DNA of 49,209 bases from DATHGT01 sp035317605. GTDB taxonomy: Bacteria; Methylomirabilota; Methylomirabilia; Rokubacteriales; CSP1-6. The position numbers and the translations under genes are program-made. Shown piece by piece: positions 24,428 to 33,198 of this stretch (position 1 is the stretch's first letter; each line of letters opens with the position of its first letter). Location: assembly GCA_035317605.1 (NCBI GenBank), contig DATHGT010000290.1:1-49209 (forward strand). Reading direction: 5' to 3'. Under the pieces are notes generated by a model that did not search any database, was not told where the DNA came from, and saw only the letters and a list, made by a program, of their open reading frames with translations.

Positions 24428-25127
24428 CGGTCGGTTGTGAGGGGTAGCGGCCAAACACGGCCCCGGGACGCCGCGGTTGCGTGATCGTCGGGCGCCCTTC
24501 AGGCGTCACTCCCTGCTGCGGAATTCCAGGGGCGGGCGGTTGGCCTGTCGGCATGCCCGGTGCCCCAGGCGTGCCGGGCATGCCCGGAACGCCTGGCATA
24601 CCCGGCATGCCCGGCACACCCTGTGTCGGCGGGAGCCCGGCTTTCGGACGCGTGGGATCATGCAAACGGACCGTGACTTGCCCTTCCGGGCGCAGCAGCA
24701 TGACCGTGTCGGACTCGATCGACTTCACCGTGCCTCCGGCCACGCTGTCGCCGACACGGTAGCGAGCGACGCGCTTGCTCACGGGATCCTCGAGGTACGC
24801 GACCGGCGTGCCCTCGATGAGGATCACCCCGAAGAGATTCGGCTTGGGCAGTATCGGCGCGGGCGGGGCTGCCGGCGTCACCGGTGCCGGCGGGGCCTCG
24901 CTTCTCGTGGGACTGAACAGGTTGCGACTGGCCACGGCCGAATAGTTCTGGGCGGCGGAGGATCCCGGTGAGGCGGCCGGCGTCGCCGCCGTGCCGCTCG
25001 CCGCCGGTTGCGGGCGTGAGGCCGGCCCGGGCGGGGGGGCGGACGTGAGCTCGCGGGCGATCAGTCCCGCGAACGCGAGCGCGATGACCACGAACAACAC
25101 GGTGAGCAGCGGCAACCGTCGCGACAT
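24408..25127 (-). CDS. gspC: type II secretion system protein GspC-like (HR domain)
   Basis: A 239-residue inner-membrane clamp protein. One N-terminal transmembrane helix (residues 7-24) is followed by a Pro/Ala/Ser linker and the homology region at about 60-155 (ASRNLFSP, NLFGVILIEGTPVAYLEDP, VARYRVGDSVAGG), which contacts the secretin N0 domain. No PDZ domain follows. Instead the C-terminal 80 residues contain a collagen-like G-x-P/P-G-M stretch (170-194) and a Pro/Gln-rich end. It lies 3 bases after gspM and overlaps gspD, in the same operon. The HR-only form is also compatible with a PilP-like protein, but the neighbours favour GspC. Confidence 0.85.
   Translation of the reverse strand: MSRRLPLLTVLFVVIALAFAGLIARELTSAPPPGPASRPQPAASGTAATPAASPGSSAAQNYSAVASRNLFSPTRSEAPPAPVTPAAPPAPILPKPNLFGVILIEGTPVAYLEDPVSKRVARYRVGDSVAGGTVKSIESDTVMLLRPEGQVTVRLHDPTRPKAGLPPTQGVPGMPGMPGVPGMPGTPGAPGMPTGQPPAPGIPQQGVTPEGRPTITQPRRPGAVFGRYPSQPTDATKPQ
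24546..24620 (-). repeat. collagen-like PGM/PGV triplet repeats inside gspC
   Basis: About eight imperfect nine-base units code GVPGMPGMPGVPGMPGTPG and variants (residues 170-194). Such in-frame minisatellites expand and contract easily, so length may vary between strains. Confidence 0.75.
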
Positions 25128-25130
25128 CGG

Positions 25131-25700
25131 TCAGGATTTCGCTTTGGCCGGCAGGATGAAACCGGACACCGTGATCGTCGCCAGCAGCTCTTTGGGCTGC
25201 GCGACGTTCACGACCCGGATCTTCAAGTCCTGGATGGCGAGGAGTTTCGGCGCCTGCTCCAGCCGGGAGAGAATGTCGACGAGCTGGCGTACTTCCGTCG
25301 ACACCGCGATCTCGATGGCGATCTCCATCAGCTCGCCGCGCTCGACCGTCGGCAGAATGCGTTCGCTGCGAACCTCCGTGGAGGCTTTCAGCGCGATCTC
25401 CTTGGTGAGCTTCTGCAGCTCGGAGGCCGCCACCGCGGGCGTCGACGCCGGGAGGAACCGGTCGGAGAGCGCCTGGAGCTGGGCGTTCGTGGTCTCCAGG
25501 TCACGGGCGATCGATCCCTTGCGGGCCACCAGTTCGAGACGCCGCGCGAGGATCTGCTCGCGGACCGGGACCAGCTCGGCGGCCGTCCGGTATCGGTCGC
25601 GGATGGGCTGGACGACGAAGACCCACCCGAGCACGAGGAGCCCGGCGAGGGTCCCCACGACGATCAGCAGGCGTTCGCGCGAGGAGACGCTACCGATCAC
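25131..25700 (-). CDS. gspM: type II secretion system protein M-like (PilO/GspM)
   Basis: A 189-residue bitopic inner-membrane protein. After a short cytoplasmic start (SSRERLL) one transmembrane helix spans about residues 10-28, followed by a coiled-coil region and a ferredoxin-like periplasmic domain. This is the GspM/PilO layout. GTG 25700 was selected because it gives the typical short cytoplasmic tail and overlaps the upstream stop by 11 bases; the frame is open further upstream but antisense-like. It should pair with the GspL-like subunit encoded just before it in the assembly platform. Sequence identity in this family is low, so order in the cluster carries much of the call. Confidence 0.8.
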   Translation of the reverse strand: MIGSVSSRERLLIVVGTLAGLLVLGWVFVVQPIRDRYRTAAELVPVREQILARRLELVARKGSIARDLETTNAQLQALSDRFLPASTPAVAASELQKLTKEIALKASTEVRSERILPTVERGELMEIAIEIAVSTEVRQLVDILSRLEQAPKLLAIQDLKIRVVNVAQPKELLATITVSGFILPAKAKS

Positions 25701-27126
25701 CGCGCATCCGCTCCCAGTCGGACAGGGGCCGGGATTCACGCGACCCGCCGCGCGGGCCTGCAGGCTTGGCGACCGGCGCCGAGCCCGACTCTTCCCACGC
25801 GGTGCGGATGCGGAACTGCTCCTTTTCGCGCCCTCGCGTGACCGGGGACGCGAACTCCACACGCTCGAAACGGGGAGAGTTTTCGAGCACCGGGATCAGC
25901 GAGCTGGCCGCCGCCGCCTGACCGGTCAACTCCGCGCCCTTCGAGTCCAGCGAGAGCGTCGTCAGCCACGCGTCGCTCGGGAGCAGGTCGGTCAGCTCAC
26001 GCAGGACCGGCAACGGTCGGATGGTGCTCGATTCGACCGACTTGATGGTTGCCAGCAGCCGACGCTTGCGCTCCAGCTCCTGGAGCGTCTGCTCCACCGC
26101 GCGCACCTGTCCGTCGAGGGCCACGATGCTTCCGTTGACCCGGGTCAGGCGACGGCTCTCGCGGTAGCCCGGAACCAGCAGCGCGGTGATTCCGAGGATG
26201 ACTGCGGCGGCCAGGGCGCCGAGCGCCCCGATCTGCTGACGTGTGAGACGGCGCGGCCGGAGACGGGTCGGGAGCAGGTTCAGCGGGCGCACACGACGCT
26301 CGGCGGCCAGCGCGACCGCCGCCGTGAGCTGGGCCGCGCCGGGTTCGGGGTCGTTGATCTGGGCGAGCAGGGCGCGCGCGCGCGCGCTGTACGGAGGCTC
26401 CATGACCGGTGCCCCCAGCCTTGCGAGTGGTGATTCCGGCGGAGTCTCCATTTCCTCGCCGTCACCCGAGCGCCAGATCGCGTCGACGGCCGTCCAGCGC
26501 GTGACCGCGAGGCTGCGCTGGATCTCCGCGGCGAGCGTGCTGTCGTCGGTGGTCGTCACGCTGCGGCTCAGCACCAGCTGGCCATCGCTCAGGAAGATCA
26601 GCACCGTGAGGCTACCGAGGCGATGGAGCCAGGCGACGTGCCCGCGCTGACGTCCGGCCACCAGCGCCGGAAGGTCGTGAGCGGCCACCGTGAGACTGGT
26701 CGGGCGCAGGCGAGCATCCTCGGCCAAGCGCAGCGCGCCCTCGACCACCTTGCGGTCGGCCGCGGCGATGAGCACCCGCCGCGAGCCGTCGGCGACAGGG
26801 GTCGGCGACGCCGGGAGCGGGATGAAATCGAACGACGCGTCGTCGCTCGCGAACGGCAGGTGGCGCTCGAGCTCGAACTGCACCATGTCCCGCAGTTCTC
26901 CGCCGACGTCCGGAATGTCGATCGGTTTGACGGTGACCGCGGTCCGCGGCAGCCCGAGGGCGACGTTGCGAACGCCCAGATGTCGCTGGTCGAGCTCCGC
27001 GCGCAAGGTGGTCGCGGGCTGCTCGGAGTCGACCCCGAAGGTCTCGAGGCGCTGGCCACGGACCGCGCCGGCGACGAGACGATCTCCCAGGAGCACCAGG
27101 GCCAGACGTGGGCGCCTCAACATCAT
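25690..27126 (-). CDS. GspL-like/PilM-PilN fusion protein of the secretion platform
   Basis: A 478-residue protein. The first about 290 residues form an actin-like (PilM/GspL cytoplasmic) domain with LALVLLGDRLVAGAVRG and VQFELERHLPF blocks. The next section contains NLLPTRLRPRRLTR, the typical PilN opening, then a transmembrane helix (IGALGALAAAVILGITALLV), a coiled coil, and a periplasmic ferredoxin-like domain. GspL in proteobacteria has this same order, so I treat it as the GspL equivalent. A TACTCT hexamer 7 bases before ATG 27126 and a 76-base gap after gspK suggest an internal promoter. The C-terminal 40 residues are charged and probably disordered. Confidence 0.85.
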   Translation of the reverse strand: MMLRRPRLALVLLGDRLVAGAVRGQRLETFGVDSEQPATTLRAELDQRHLGVRNVALGLPRTAVTVKPIDIPDVGGELRDMVQFELERHLPFASDDASFDFIPLPASPTPVADGSRRVLIAAADRKVVEGALRLAEDARLRPTSLTVAAHDLPALVAGRQRGHVAWLHRLGSLTVLIFLSDGQLVLSRSVTTTDDSTLAAEIQRSLAVTRWTAVDAIWRSGDGEEMETPPESPLARLGAPVMEPPYSARARALLAQINDPEPGAAQLTAAVALAAERRVRPLNLLPTRLRPRRLTRQQIGALGALAAAVILGITALLVPGYRESRRLTRVNGSIVALDGQVRAVEQTLQELERKRRLLATIKSVESSTIRPLPVLRELTDLLPSDAWLTTLSLDSKGAELTGQAAAASSLIPVLENSPRFERVEFASPVTRGREKEQFRIRTAWEESGSAPVAKPAGPRGGSRESRPLSDWERMRGDR

Positions 27127-27133
27127 GAGGGGT

Positions 27134-27139
27134 AGAGTA
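27134..27139 (-). promoter_or_regulatory. putative -10 hexamer TACTCT, internal promoter of the gsp cluster
   Basis: TACTCT lies 7 bases before ATG 27126, with a weak TTGCGC -35-like hexamer 17 bases upstream (27157-27162). It is the only sizeable gap within the secretion cluster and would drive the L-M-C-D-nagZ part separately. Confidence 0.45.
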
Positions 27140-27202
27140 AGCCGGAACGGTGGGGGGCGCAAAGCTTTTGCTTGAAAATGTCCACGGATGGACGACACCC
27201 CC

Positions 27203-28147
27203 TCAACGGACGCCTGACCATTCCACCACGACGAGGCCATTGGGGCGCTTCTGCTGAACGATCGCGGTCACGCTGGCCCGGGGCTGGCCCTCGAGGAGGC
27301 CGTCGGCCTCGATCCGAAACGTCTCGCTGGCCACGCCGAAGCCGCCGGGGATGCTGAAACGCGACACATCGGCGGGGAGGAGGGGGGTCTCCAGGCGCCC
27401 CTGCATGATGCTTGAGATCTGTGCGTCGAGGATCCCCATCGCGCAGAATACGACGGGCCCCGCGGTGTTGACATTCACCTGCCGACTCCCGCGCACGGTC
27501 AGGACGTCGCGTAGACCGGGCTGGCCCTCAGAGCCTTCGAAGAGGGCCGGCGTGACTCCTTTGATCTGGAGCAGCTCGTTGACGGACTCCATTTGGCCGT
27601 TGCGGGCCCGGTACGGGATGGGCAGCTTCAGATAGTAGTCGTCGCTCTCGGCCCCGTTGATCCGATGGTCGTCGTTCGTGTCGATCCAGTCGAGGATGGA
27701 GTCGACGATCTGGTCGCGGTTGACCTTGTCGACGCCCAGGCACTGCAAGAGTTTATCCAGCTGAGCCTGCGTCGCGCTGTTGACGTTGATCCGCGATTGC
27801 TCGTCGGTGATGCGATAGGTGAACTCACCGTTGCCGAGACGGACCCTGGTCCGCAGGAACCTCGGCACCACCGCCGGGGGCGGTCCCTGCTTGTAGAGCG
27901 TCAGCACACCGTCGAACGGGAGGCTGACGTACTGGAAATCACCGGTCAGCTCGCGGAGCGCCTGCTCGACGCCGGCCTCCGCGAGGTGAGCCGCTCGCAT
28001 GCCGTCTCGCCACGCCCGCATGGCCTCGGCCTCGAGCCGCATCGAATAGGCGAATTCCGCGCCGATGATGCCGAGCAGGCCGAGGACGAGCAGCACCGCC
28101 ACCAGGGCGAATCCTCGCTCCGCCTGCCTCACGGGATGCTCGATCAA
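27203..28147 (-). CDS. gspK: type II secretion minor pseudopilin GspK
   Basis: A 314-residue minor pseudopilin that caps the pseudopilus tip with GspI and GspJ. The N-terminal prepilin segment RGFALVAVLLVLGLLGIIGAEF has the unusual GFALV start seen in GspK, and the large globular domain with INVNSATQAQLDKLL (helix-hairpin-helix-like) is typical of the family. A TTG at 28147 overlaps the gspJ stop (TTGA); a GTG at 28132 is an alternative start giving a shorter leader. It is the last gene of the pseudopilin block. Confidence 0.92.
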   Translation of the reverse strand: MIEHPVRQAERGFALVAVLLVLGLLGIIGAEFAYSMRLEAEAMRAWRDGMRAAHLAEAGVEQALRELTGDFQYVSLPFDGVLTLYKQGPPPAVVPRFLRTRVRLGNGEFTYRITDEQSRINVNSATQAQLDKLLQCLGVDKVNRDQIVDSILDWIDTNDDHRINGAESDDYYLKLPIPYRARNGQMESVNELLQIKGVTPALFEGSEGQPGLRDVLTVRGSRQVNVNTAGPVVFCAMGILDAQISSIMQGRLETPLLPADVSRFSIPGGFGVASETFRIEADGLLEGQPRASVTAIVQQKRPNGLVVVEWSGVR

Positions 28148-28767
28148 CGGGTTCCCAGGACACGAAGCGAGATCGTGATCGGCGGTGAGGCCTGGAGCTT
28201 GTCGTTTCTCATGGTCGAGAACTTGACGCGGACCGCCGACGGGAGCGTCTTCTCGTTGTCGGCGTCCCAGCTGTCGGACCAGCTGCCTTCGGCGTTGAGA
28301 TATTTCAGATCCAGGCCCTGGATGGTCGGATCGCGGAGGACGACGGCGGCCTTGGTGAACGGCGAGCGGTTGGGCAGGACCTGCTGGCGTACCACGAGGG
28401 CCCGGCCCTGGGCGTCGTCTTCGAGGCTGATGACCACGGCGGTGAACGCGGCGCGGGCGGGAGAAGGGAAGACCGGGGTCTGGCTCACGAACTCCAGGCG
28501 ATGCTCGTCCCCCTGGAAGAGCAGGCGCGTCTCCGGTGCTTCGCCGGGAGCCCCTTTGAAGGGATACGCCGACCCGATCGTGCGGAGCAGGATCTGGCTG
28601 AGTCCGCGGTCGTGCTGCTGAGCTTCGGCTCGATCTTCGCCGCGGGTCCAGGCCACGACGCCCATGCGCAGACCGCCGAAGGCGATGGCGAGGAGCACGC
28701 CGACGATCGACAGCGCGATCAGCAGCTCGAGCAGCGTGAAGCCCGCGGCGCGGGTCCGTCGGCTCAT
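28144..28767 (-). CDS. gspJ: type II secretion minor pseudopilin GspJ
   Basis: A 207-residue pseudopilin. The prepilin peptidase site is RAAGFTLLELLIALSIVGVL, cleaved after the Gly before Phe, and the following helix forms the filament core. The globular part includes HRLEFVSQTPVFPS and a late SAVRVKFSTMRND strand. ATG 28767 overlaps the gspI stop by ATGA. It forms the tip complex with GspI and GspK. Confidence 0.92.
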   Translation of the reverse strand: MSRRTRAAGFTLLELLIALSIVGVLLAIAFGGLRMGVVAWTRGEDRAEAQQHDRGLSQILLRTIGSAYPFKGAPGEAPETRLLFQGDEHRLEFVSQTPVFPSPARAAFTAVVISLEDDAQGRALVVRQQVLPNRSPFTKAAVVLRDPTIQGLDLKYLNAEGSWSDSWDADNEKTLPSAVRVKFSTMRNDKLQASPPITISLRVLGTR

Positions 28768-29306
28768 TTCTGCTTTCCGAATAGGCCGCCCAGCGGGGAG
28801 GACCCGGATCCGCCGCTTGGCGTCGGGGTCACGCCCGGCTGCGTGATCGTTCCCGGCATCGTACTCACGGTCGTCTGCGTGGGCGGCGGGACCATACGCA
28901 GCGTACGGATCTCCACCTGGCGCTTCTCCCAGGCTACGCGGACGTCGATCTCGAAGACGCGCCCCCGCTCGGTGCCGTCGGCGGGCTTGAGGTCGGGGGT
29001 CTCGAGCTGTCGGATCGTCCGCTCCCACGACAGGAGCCCATCCGTGCCGTTCTCGCGGCCCTCCTTCGGGTCGACGACATCCCGCATCTTCTCGTCGGCC
29101 AGCAACATCGCGTGCTGGTGATCGCCAGCGAGCTTGAGCAGGCGCAGACCCTGCGCGAAGCCCTGGATGCACGCCACGACGGCGAAACTCAGGATCGCCA
29201 GGGCCACCAGCACCTCGATCAGCGTGAAGCCCGCCGCGGGCGCCACGCGGTCGGCCGCGGACGCCGCGCGGCCCGCGCGTGTCTTGGACGCGGCGTGCGG
29301 TGTCAC
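28764..29306 (-). CDS. gspI: type II secretion minor pseudopilin GspI
   Basis: A 180-residue pseudopilin with the processing site PAAGFTLIEVLVALAILSF. The leader before the site is about 21 residues, long for the family. The start GTG 29306 overlaps the gspH stop (GTGA), matching the coupling used elsewhere in the cluster; no other start lies close to the prepilin site. A Pro/Gly/Ser-rich C-terminal tail (GSGSSPLGGLFG) extends past the globular domain. Confidence 0.88.
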   Translation of the reverse strand: MTPHAASKTRAGRAASAADRVAPAAGFTLIEVLVALAILSFAVVACIQGFAQGLRLLKLAGDHQHAMLLADEKMRDVVDPKEGRENGTDGLLSWERTIRQLETPDLKPADGTERGRVFEIDVRVAWEKRQVEIRTLRMVPPPTQTTVSTMPGTITQPGVTPTPSGGSGSSPLGGLFGKQK

Positions 29307-29755
29307 TCTTGACGCTCGATGCGCACGCGTCCGGTGAGCTGATCGATGCTCACCCGGTAGCGCATCTGTCCCGTGGTCAACCGGAAGTCCCCCCCGCTCG
29401 AGACGCCGTTGGGCTCGAAGCTGACCCGGAGCGCTTCCGGGGGATTCGCGTCGATGCGAAGATTGGCCGAGAGCGTACGCGTCTGCCGGACCTCGTTCGG
29501 GGCGGCGACGATCGTCGCGCGGTGACCGCCGGGGTCGACGACGAAGGCGTGGACCTTCCGGGTCGTGATCGCTTGATCGCGGGCGTGACGGAGCATGGCC
29601 GAGAAGCGGGCCACGTCGGCGCGTCCGCGCAAGGTGTCCGCGCTTCGTCCCACGATGGGAGCGACGATGCCCACGGACAGCGCGATCACGAACAGGGCGA
29701 CGATCAGCTCGAGGAGGGTGAAGCCCGCGACGCTTACTTCGCGGCGCTTTCCCAT
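29303..29755 (-). CDS. gspH: type II secretion pseudopilin GspH
   Basis: A 150-residue GspH/FimT-type minor pseudopilin. The processing site is SVAGFTLLELIVALFVIALS; the body has the FimT-like LRHARDQAITTRKVHAFVVD segment and ends in beta strands. ATG 29755 lies inside the 3' end of gspG (22-base overlap). Confidence 0.9.
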   Translation of the reverse strand: MGKRREVSVAGFTLLELIVALFVIALSVGIVAPIVGRSADTLRGRADVARFSAMLRHARDQAITTRKVHAFVVDPGGHRATIVAAPNEVRQTRTLSANLRIDANPPEALRVSFEPNGVSSGGDFRLTTGQMRYRVSIDQLTGRVRIERQE

Positions 29756-30231
29756 GACGTGACGTCGGCGTTCTCGCCCTCGCCTCCGGGCGCGCCGTCG
29801 GCGCCTTCCGACCAGAGATCGTACTCGCCGAACTGCCCGGGGCAGCAGCGATAGCGGTAGGGGTTGCCCCACGGGTCCTTGGGCACGGACTTCTTGAGAT
29901 AGGGCCCATTCCAGTTGGAGATGTTCGGGTTGCGCTGGAGCGCGTCCAGCCCGACGTTGCCGTCGGGATAGCTGCCGACGTCCAGCCGGTACTGGTCGAG
30001 CCCGGCGCCCAGCAACTCGATCTGCGCCCGCGCGGCCGCCTGCTTGGATTGCCCGACCCGGCTGAACAGCCGCGGTCCCACGAGTCCGACGAGCAGACCG
30101 AGCACGATGATGACCACCAGCAGTTCGATCAGGGTGAACCCGCGCTGATCGCGGCACGCGCGGAGGCCGCGCCGGCCACGTGCGCGGGCCCAGCGGAGCG
30201 GAACGCGCAGCGTGCTCGTCATGGTGCTCAT
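29734..30231 (-). CDS. gspG: type II secretion major pseudopilin GspG
   Basis: A 165-residue major pseudopilin that builds the secretion pseudopilus. The processing site QRGFTLIELLVVIIVLGLL is canonical, followed by SKQAAARAQIELLGAGLDQYRLDVGSYPD and DPWGNPYRYR, both hallmarks of GspG including the calcium-loop region. The arginine-rich leader before the site is about 30 residues, longer than usual. Its ATG overlaps the gspF stop (ATGA). The C-terminal 25 residues are Gly/Glu-rich. Confidence 0.95.
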   Translation of the reverse strand: MSTMTSTLRVPLRWARARGRRGLRACRDQRGFTLIELLVVIIVLGLLVGLVGPRLFSRVGQSKQAAARAQIELLGAGLDQYRLDVGSYPDGNVGLDALQRNPNISNWNGPYLKKSVPKDPWGNPYRYRCCPGQFGEYDLWSEGADGAPGGEGENADVTSWESAAK

Positions 30232-31436
30232 ACCCGGATGTCGTTGACCGAGAAGATGGCCAGCAGCATGGCGACCACGATGAACGCCACCAGCACGCCC
30301 ATGGCCAGGATGACCGCGGGCTCGAGCAGCCCGATCATCCGCTTGAGATCGGTTCGCACGTCGCCCTCCAGGGTTTCCGCGGCCTTGATCAGCATGTCCT
30401 CCAGGCGGCCCGTCTCTTCGCCGACCCTCACCATGTGGACGGCGAGCGAGGGGAACTGACCGTGCTCACGCATCGCCGAGGCCACGGTTCCGCCGCGCTT
30501 GACCGACTCGGACAGACGTTGGACCGATCGAGCGACGATTTGATTCGACATCATGTCGCCCACCACGGCAAGGGCTCCCAGCACGGGCACCCCGCTCTTG
30601 AGCATGGTGCCGAGCGTGCGCAGGAAGCGCGCGGTCTCGACCTTCATCGTGAGGGACCCGACGCGGGGCGTCTGCAGGAGCAAACGGTCCCACTGGAGCC
30701 GTCCCTCCGGGGTTCCCGTCCACAGCCGCCAGCCGAGCACGGCGCCGAGGATCACCAGCACGCCGGCCCACCAGTACGACTGCATGGCCGCGCTCACGGA
30801 CATGAGGATCTGCGTGGGCAGCGGAATGGCCTGGTGCAGATCGGCGAAGATCGTGGCGAATCGGGGAATGACGAACGTCAACAGGAAGATCACGGCGCCC
30901 GCGCCGACGGTGGTGATCACGAGCGGGTAGGCGAGGGCGGACACGATCGCCTCGGTGAAGGCCGCGCGGCTTTCGAGGAACTCGGCGAGCCGGCGGAGGG
31001 CCACTTCGAGCACGCCGCCCTTCTCGCCGGCTCGCACCATGTTGATGTAGAGCCGCGAGAACGGCCGCGGGTGATGCTTGGCCAGCGCGTCGCTCAGCGA
31101 GGCGCCGCCCCGCACGCTGCGCAGGAGGTCGGCGATGATCTCTCCGAGCTTGGCCGACGGCGCCAGCTCCTCCAGGATGGCCAGCGCCCGGTCGAGCGGC
31201 AGCCCGGCTTCGAACAGCGTGGCGAGCTGCTGGGTCATGGCCAGCAAGTCGCGCTGACGGACCCGACGGCCACCCAGGGTCGGCCACGCCTTGCGCTCGG
31301 CGTGGGGAGAGACCCGGACCGGAAAGTACGATTCCTTGTGGAGGCGCTCGATGACCGCGCGCGCGTCCGGCGCTTCCATGACCCCGTCGATCGTGTGACC
31401 GCCGCGATCCGCGGCGCGATACAGGAAGACCGGCAT
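30228..31436 (-). CDS. gspF: type II secretion inner-membrane platform protein GspF
   Basis: A 402-residue polytopic protein with two T2SSF domains, about 70-195 and 270-395. Each has the LATLFEAGLPLDRAL / LGTMLKSGVPVLGAL and RAGEKGG / RVGEETGRLEDML motifs. Three transmembrane segments are visible (near 170-190, 220-240 and 370-395). It couples the GspE ATPase to pseudopilus growth. It lies 41 bases downstream of gspE, separated by a hairpin. Confidence 0.95.
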   Translation of the reverse strand: MPVFLYRAADRGGHTIDGVMEAPDARAVIERLHKESYFPVRVSPHAERKAWPTLGGRRVRQRDLLAMTQQLATLFEAGLPLDRALAILEELAPSAKLGEIIADLLRSVRGGASLSDALAKHHPRPFSRLYINMVRAGEKGGVLEVALRRLAEFLESRAAFTEAIVSALAYPLVITTVGAGAVIFLLTFVIPRFATIFADLHQAIPLPTQILMSVSAAMQSYWWAGVLVILGAVLGWRLWTGTPEGRLQWDRLLLQTPRVGSLTMKVETARFLRTLGTMLKSGVPVLGALAVVGDMMSNQIVARSVQRLSESVKRGGTVASAMREHGQFPSLAVHMVRVGEETGRLEDMLIKAAETLEGDVRTDLKRMIGLLEPAVILAMGVLVAFIVVAMLLAIFSVNDIRV

Positions 31437-31456
31437 CTACTACCGGGTCACCGGGC

Positions 31457-31480
31457 TGAGGCCGCTTTTCATCGGCCTCA
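31457..31480 (-). other. stem-loop between gspE and gspF
   Basis: TGAGGCCG and CGGCCTCA form an 8-base-pair stem with an 8-base loop, covering the gspE stop codon. No T-run follows, so it is more likely an mRNA stability or attenuation structure than a full terminator. Confidence 0.55.
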
Positions 31481-33196
31481 AGCGTCTTCCTGGGTGACGC
31501 GGAGGACTTCTTCGATGGTCGTCACGCCGTCGACGGCGCGGGCCCAGCCGTCCTGCCGCAGCGTGATCATGCCACCCTCCACCGCGAGCCGGCGGATCTC
31601 GCGACTGGAGGCGCGCCGGAGGATGAGGCTGCGCACCTCCTCGGTGATCGCGAACAGCTCGTAGATGGCGGTCCGCCCGCGGTAGCCGGTGCCTCGACAG
31701 TCGTCGCACCCCTTGCCGCGGAAGAGCGTGGCGTGGGGATCGGCGTTGATGCCGAGGGCCTCGATGTCGGCCGGCGAGGCCGTGTCGCCGACGCGGCACA
31801 CCTGGCAGATCCGGCGCACGAGCCGCTGGGCGAGGATGGCCTCGAGGACCGACGAGAGCAGGTACGGCTCCACGCCCATGTCTTGCAATCGGGTCACCGC
31901 GCTCGGCGCGTCGTTGGTGTGGAGCGTGGAGAACACGAGGTGACCGGTAAGCGAGGCCTGGATCGAGATCTCGGCCGTCTCGAGGTCGCGGATCTCGCCC
32001 ACCAGGATGACGTCGGGATCCTGCCGGACGATGTGGCGAAGGCCGCTGGCGAAGGTGAGCCCGATCTTCGGCTTGACCGGGATCTGGTTCACGCCCTTGA
32101 GCTGGTACTCGACGGGATCTTCGACCGTGATGATCTTGCGGTCGGGCGAGTTGATCTTGTCGAGCGCGGCGTAGAGCGTGGTGGTCTTGCCGGAGCCCGT
32201 CGGTCCGGTGACGAGGATGATCCCGTGCGGGCGCTGGATGAGCTTCTCGAACCGCCCCATCATCTGCGGCATGAACCCGAGGCGCTCCAGCGGCAGGAAC
32301 ACGCTCGACCGGTCGAGCAGGCGCATCACGATCGACTCGCCGTGCACGGTGGGAATCGTCGACACCCGGATGTCGACGCGCCGGCCGTGCAGGGTGACCC
32401 GGATGCGTCCGTCCTGGGGCAGCCGCCGCTCGGCGATGTTCATCTCCGCCATGATCTTGATCCGCGAGGTGACGGCCGCCTGCAGGCGCCGCGGGGGCGC
32501 CTCCTGGTCGTAGAGGATGCCGTCGATCCGGTACCGGATGCGCAGCGTGTCCTCGAACGGCTCGATGTGGATGTCGGAGGACTCGTTGGCGATGGCGTTC
32601 TCGACGAGGAGGTTGACGAGACGAACGACCGGCGCCTCGAAGGCCATGTCGCGCAGGTGGTTGACGTCCTCGTCGCCGTCGCCGCGGACATCGTCGTCCA
32701 TGCCCTCGACGATGCGCTGCAGGGCGGTGGTGTTGCCCGCCTCATAGGTGCGTTCGATGGCTTCCGTGATGGCCTCGGGCACGCACACGACCAATCGCAC
32801 CTCGAGCCCGGTGCTCTGGCGGAGATCGTCGACGATCACCGGATTCAGGGGGTCGGCGGTGGCGAGGGTGAGCACGCCGGCGTCGACGCTGACCGGGCAG
32901 ACCGCGTACTGCTTGAGGTACTTCGGCGAAAGGTTCTTGAGGACGGGGAGCGGCGACGGCAGCTCGTCGCGCGAGAGATAGGTCAGTCCCTGCTGGCGGG
33001 CCAGCGCCTTGAGCACATCGGCCACGGTGACCGCGCCCAGGCCGATCAGCGCGTCGGCGAGACTTTCGCCGGTGCTCTGGCCGCGCGCGGTGGCGGCGGC
33101 GACGACGTCGGCGGTGATGACACCTTCCGAGACGAGAAGTTCACCGAGGGCCTGCGGGAGCGGCCCGTGGGGCGGCGATTGCGTTCCGACCGCCAT
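31478..33196 (-). CDS. gspE: type II secretion system ATPase GspE
   Basis: A 572-residue secretion ATPase. The N-terminal MshEN-type domain (about 10-150) includes LGELLVSEGVITADVV and LSPKYLKQYAVCPV. The motor domain has Walker A GPTGSGKTTTLYAAL near residue 330, an Asp box, Walker B VILVGEIRDLETAEI and the His box FSTLHTNDAPSAVTRL. A four-cysteine zinc module (CQVC and CDDC) lies near the C-terminus. ATG 33196 is preceded by GGTGGAG and chosen because upstream sequence in this frame is antisense to the ZIP gene. It heads the cluster and diverges from the ZIP transporter gene 18 bases away. Confidence 0.95.
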   Translation of the reverse strand: MAVGTQSPPHGPLPQALGELLVSEGVITADVVAAATARGQSTGESLADALIGLGAVTVADVLKALARQQGLTYLSRDELPSPLPVLKNLSPKYLKQYAVCPVSVDAGVLTLATADPLNPVIVDDLRQSTGLEVRLVVCVPEAITEAIERTYEAGNTTALQRIVEGMDDDVRGDGDEDVNHLRDMAFEAPVVRLVNLLVENAIANESSDIHIEPFEDTLRIRYRIDGILYDQEAPPRRLQAAVTSRIKIMAEMNIAERRLPQDGRIRVTLHGRRVDIRVSTIPTVHGESIVMRLLDRSSVFLPLERLGFMPQMMGRFEKLIQRPHGIILVTGPTGSGKTTTLYAALDKINSPDRKIITVEDPVEYQLKGVNQIPVKPKIGLTFASGLRHIVRQDPDVILVGEIRDLETAEISIQASLTGHLVFSTLHTNDAPSAVTRLQDMGVEPYLLSSVLEAILAQRLVRRICQVCRVGDTASPADIEALGINADPHATLFRGKGCDDCRGTGYRGRTAIYELFAITEEVRSLILRRASSREIRRLAVEGGMITLRQDGWARAVDGVTTIEEVLRVTQEDA

Positions 33197-33198
33197 GC

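Noticed and set aside
24546..24620. Short repeats as a possible CRISPR array
   Set aside because: Units are about nine bases, in frame and without spacers; they encode collagen-like triplets in gspC.
20406..33196. Type IV pilus cluster rather than type II secretion
   Set aside because: GspG with the DPWGNPYRYR block, minor pseudopilins H-K, a GspC-type HR protein and the gene order fit type II secretion; no PilT, PilA-type pilin or PilQ-PilW set is present.
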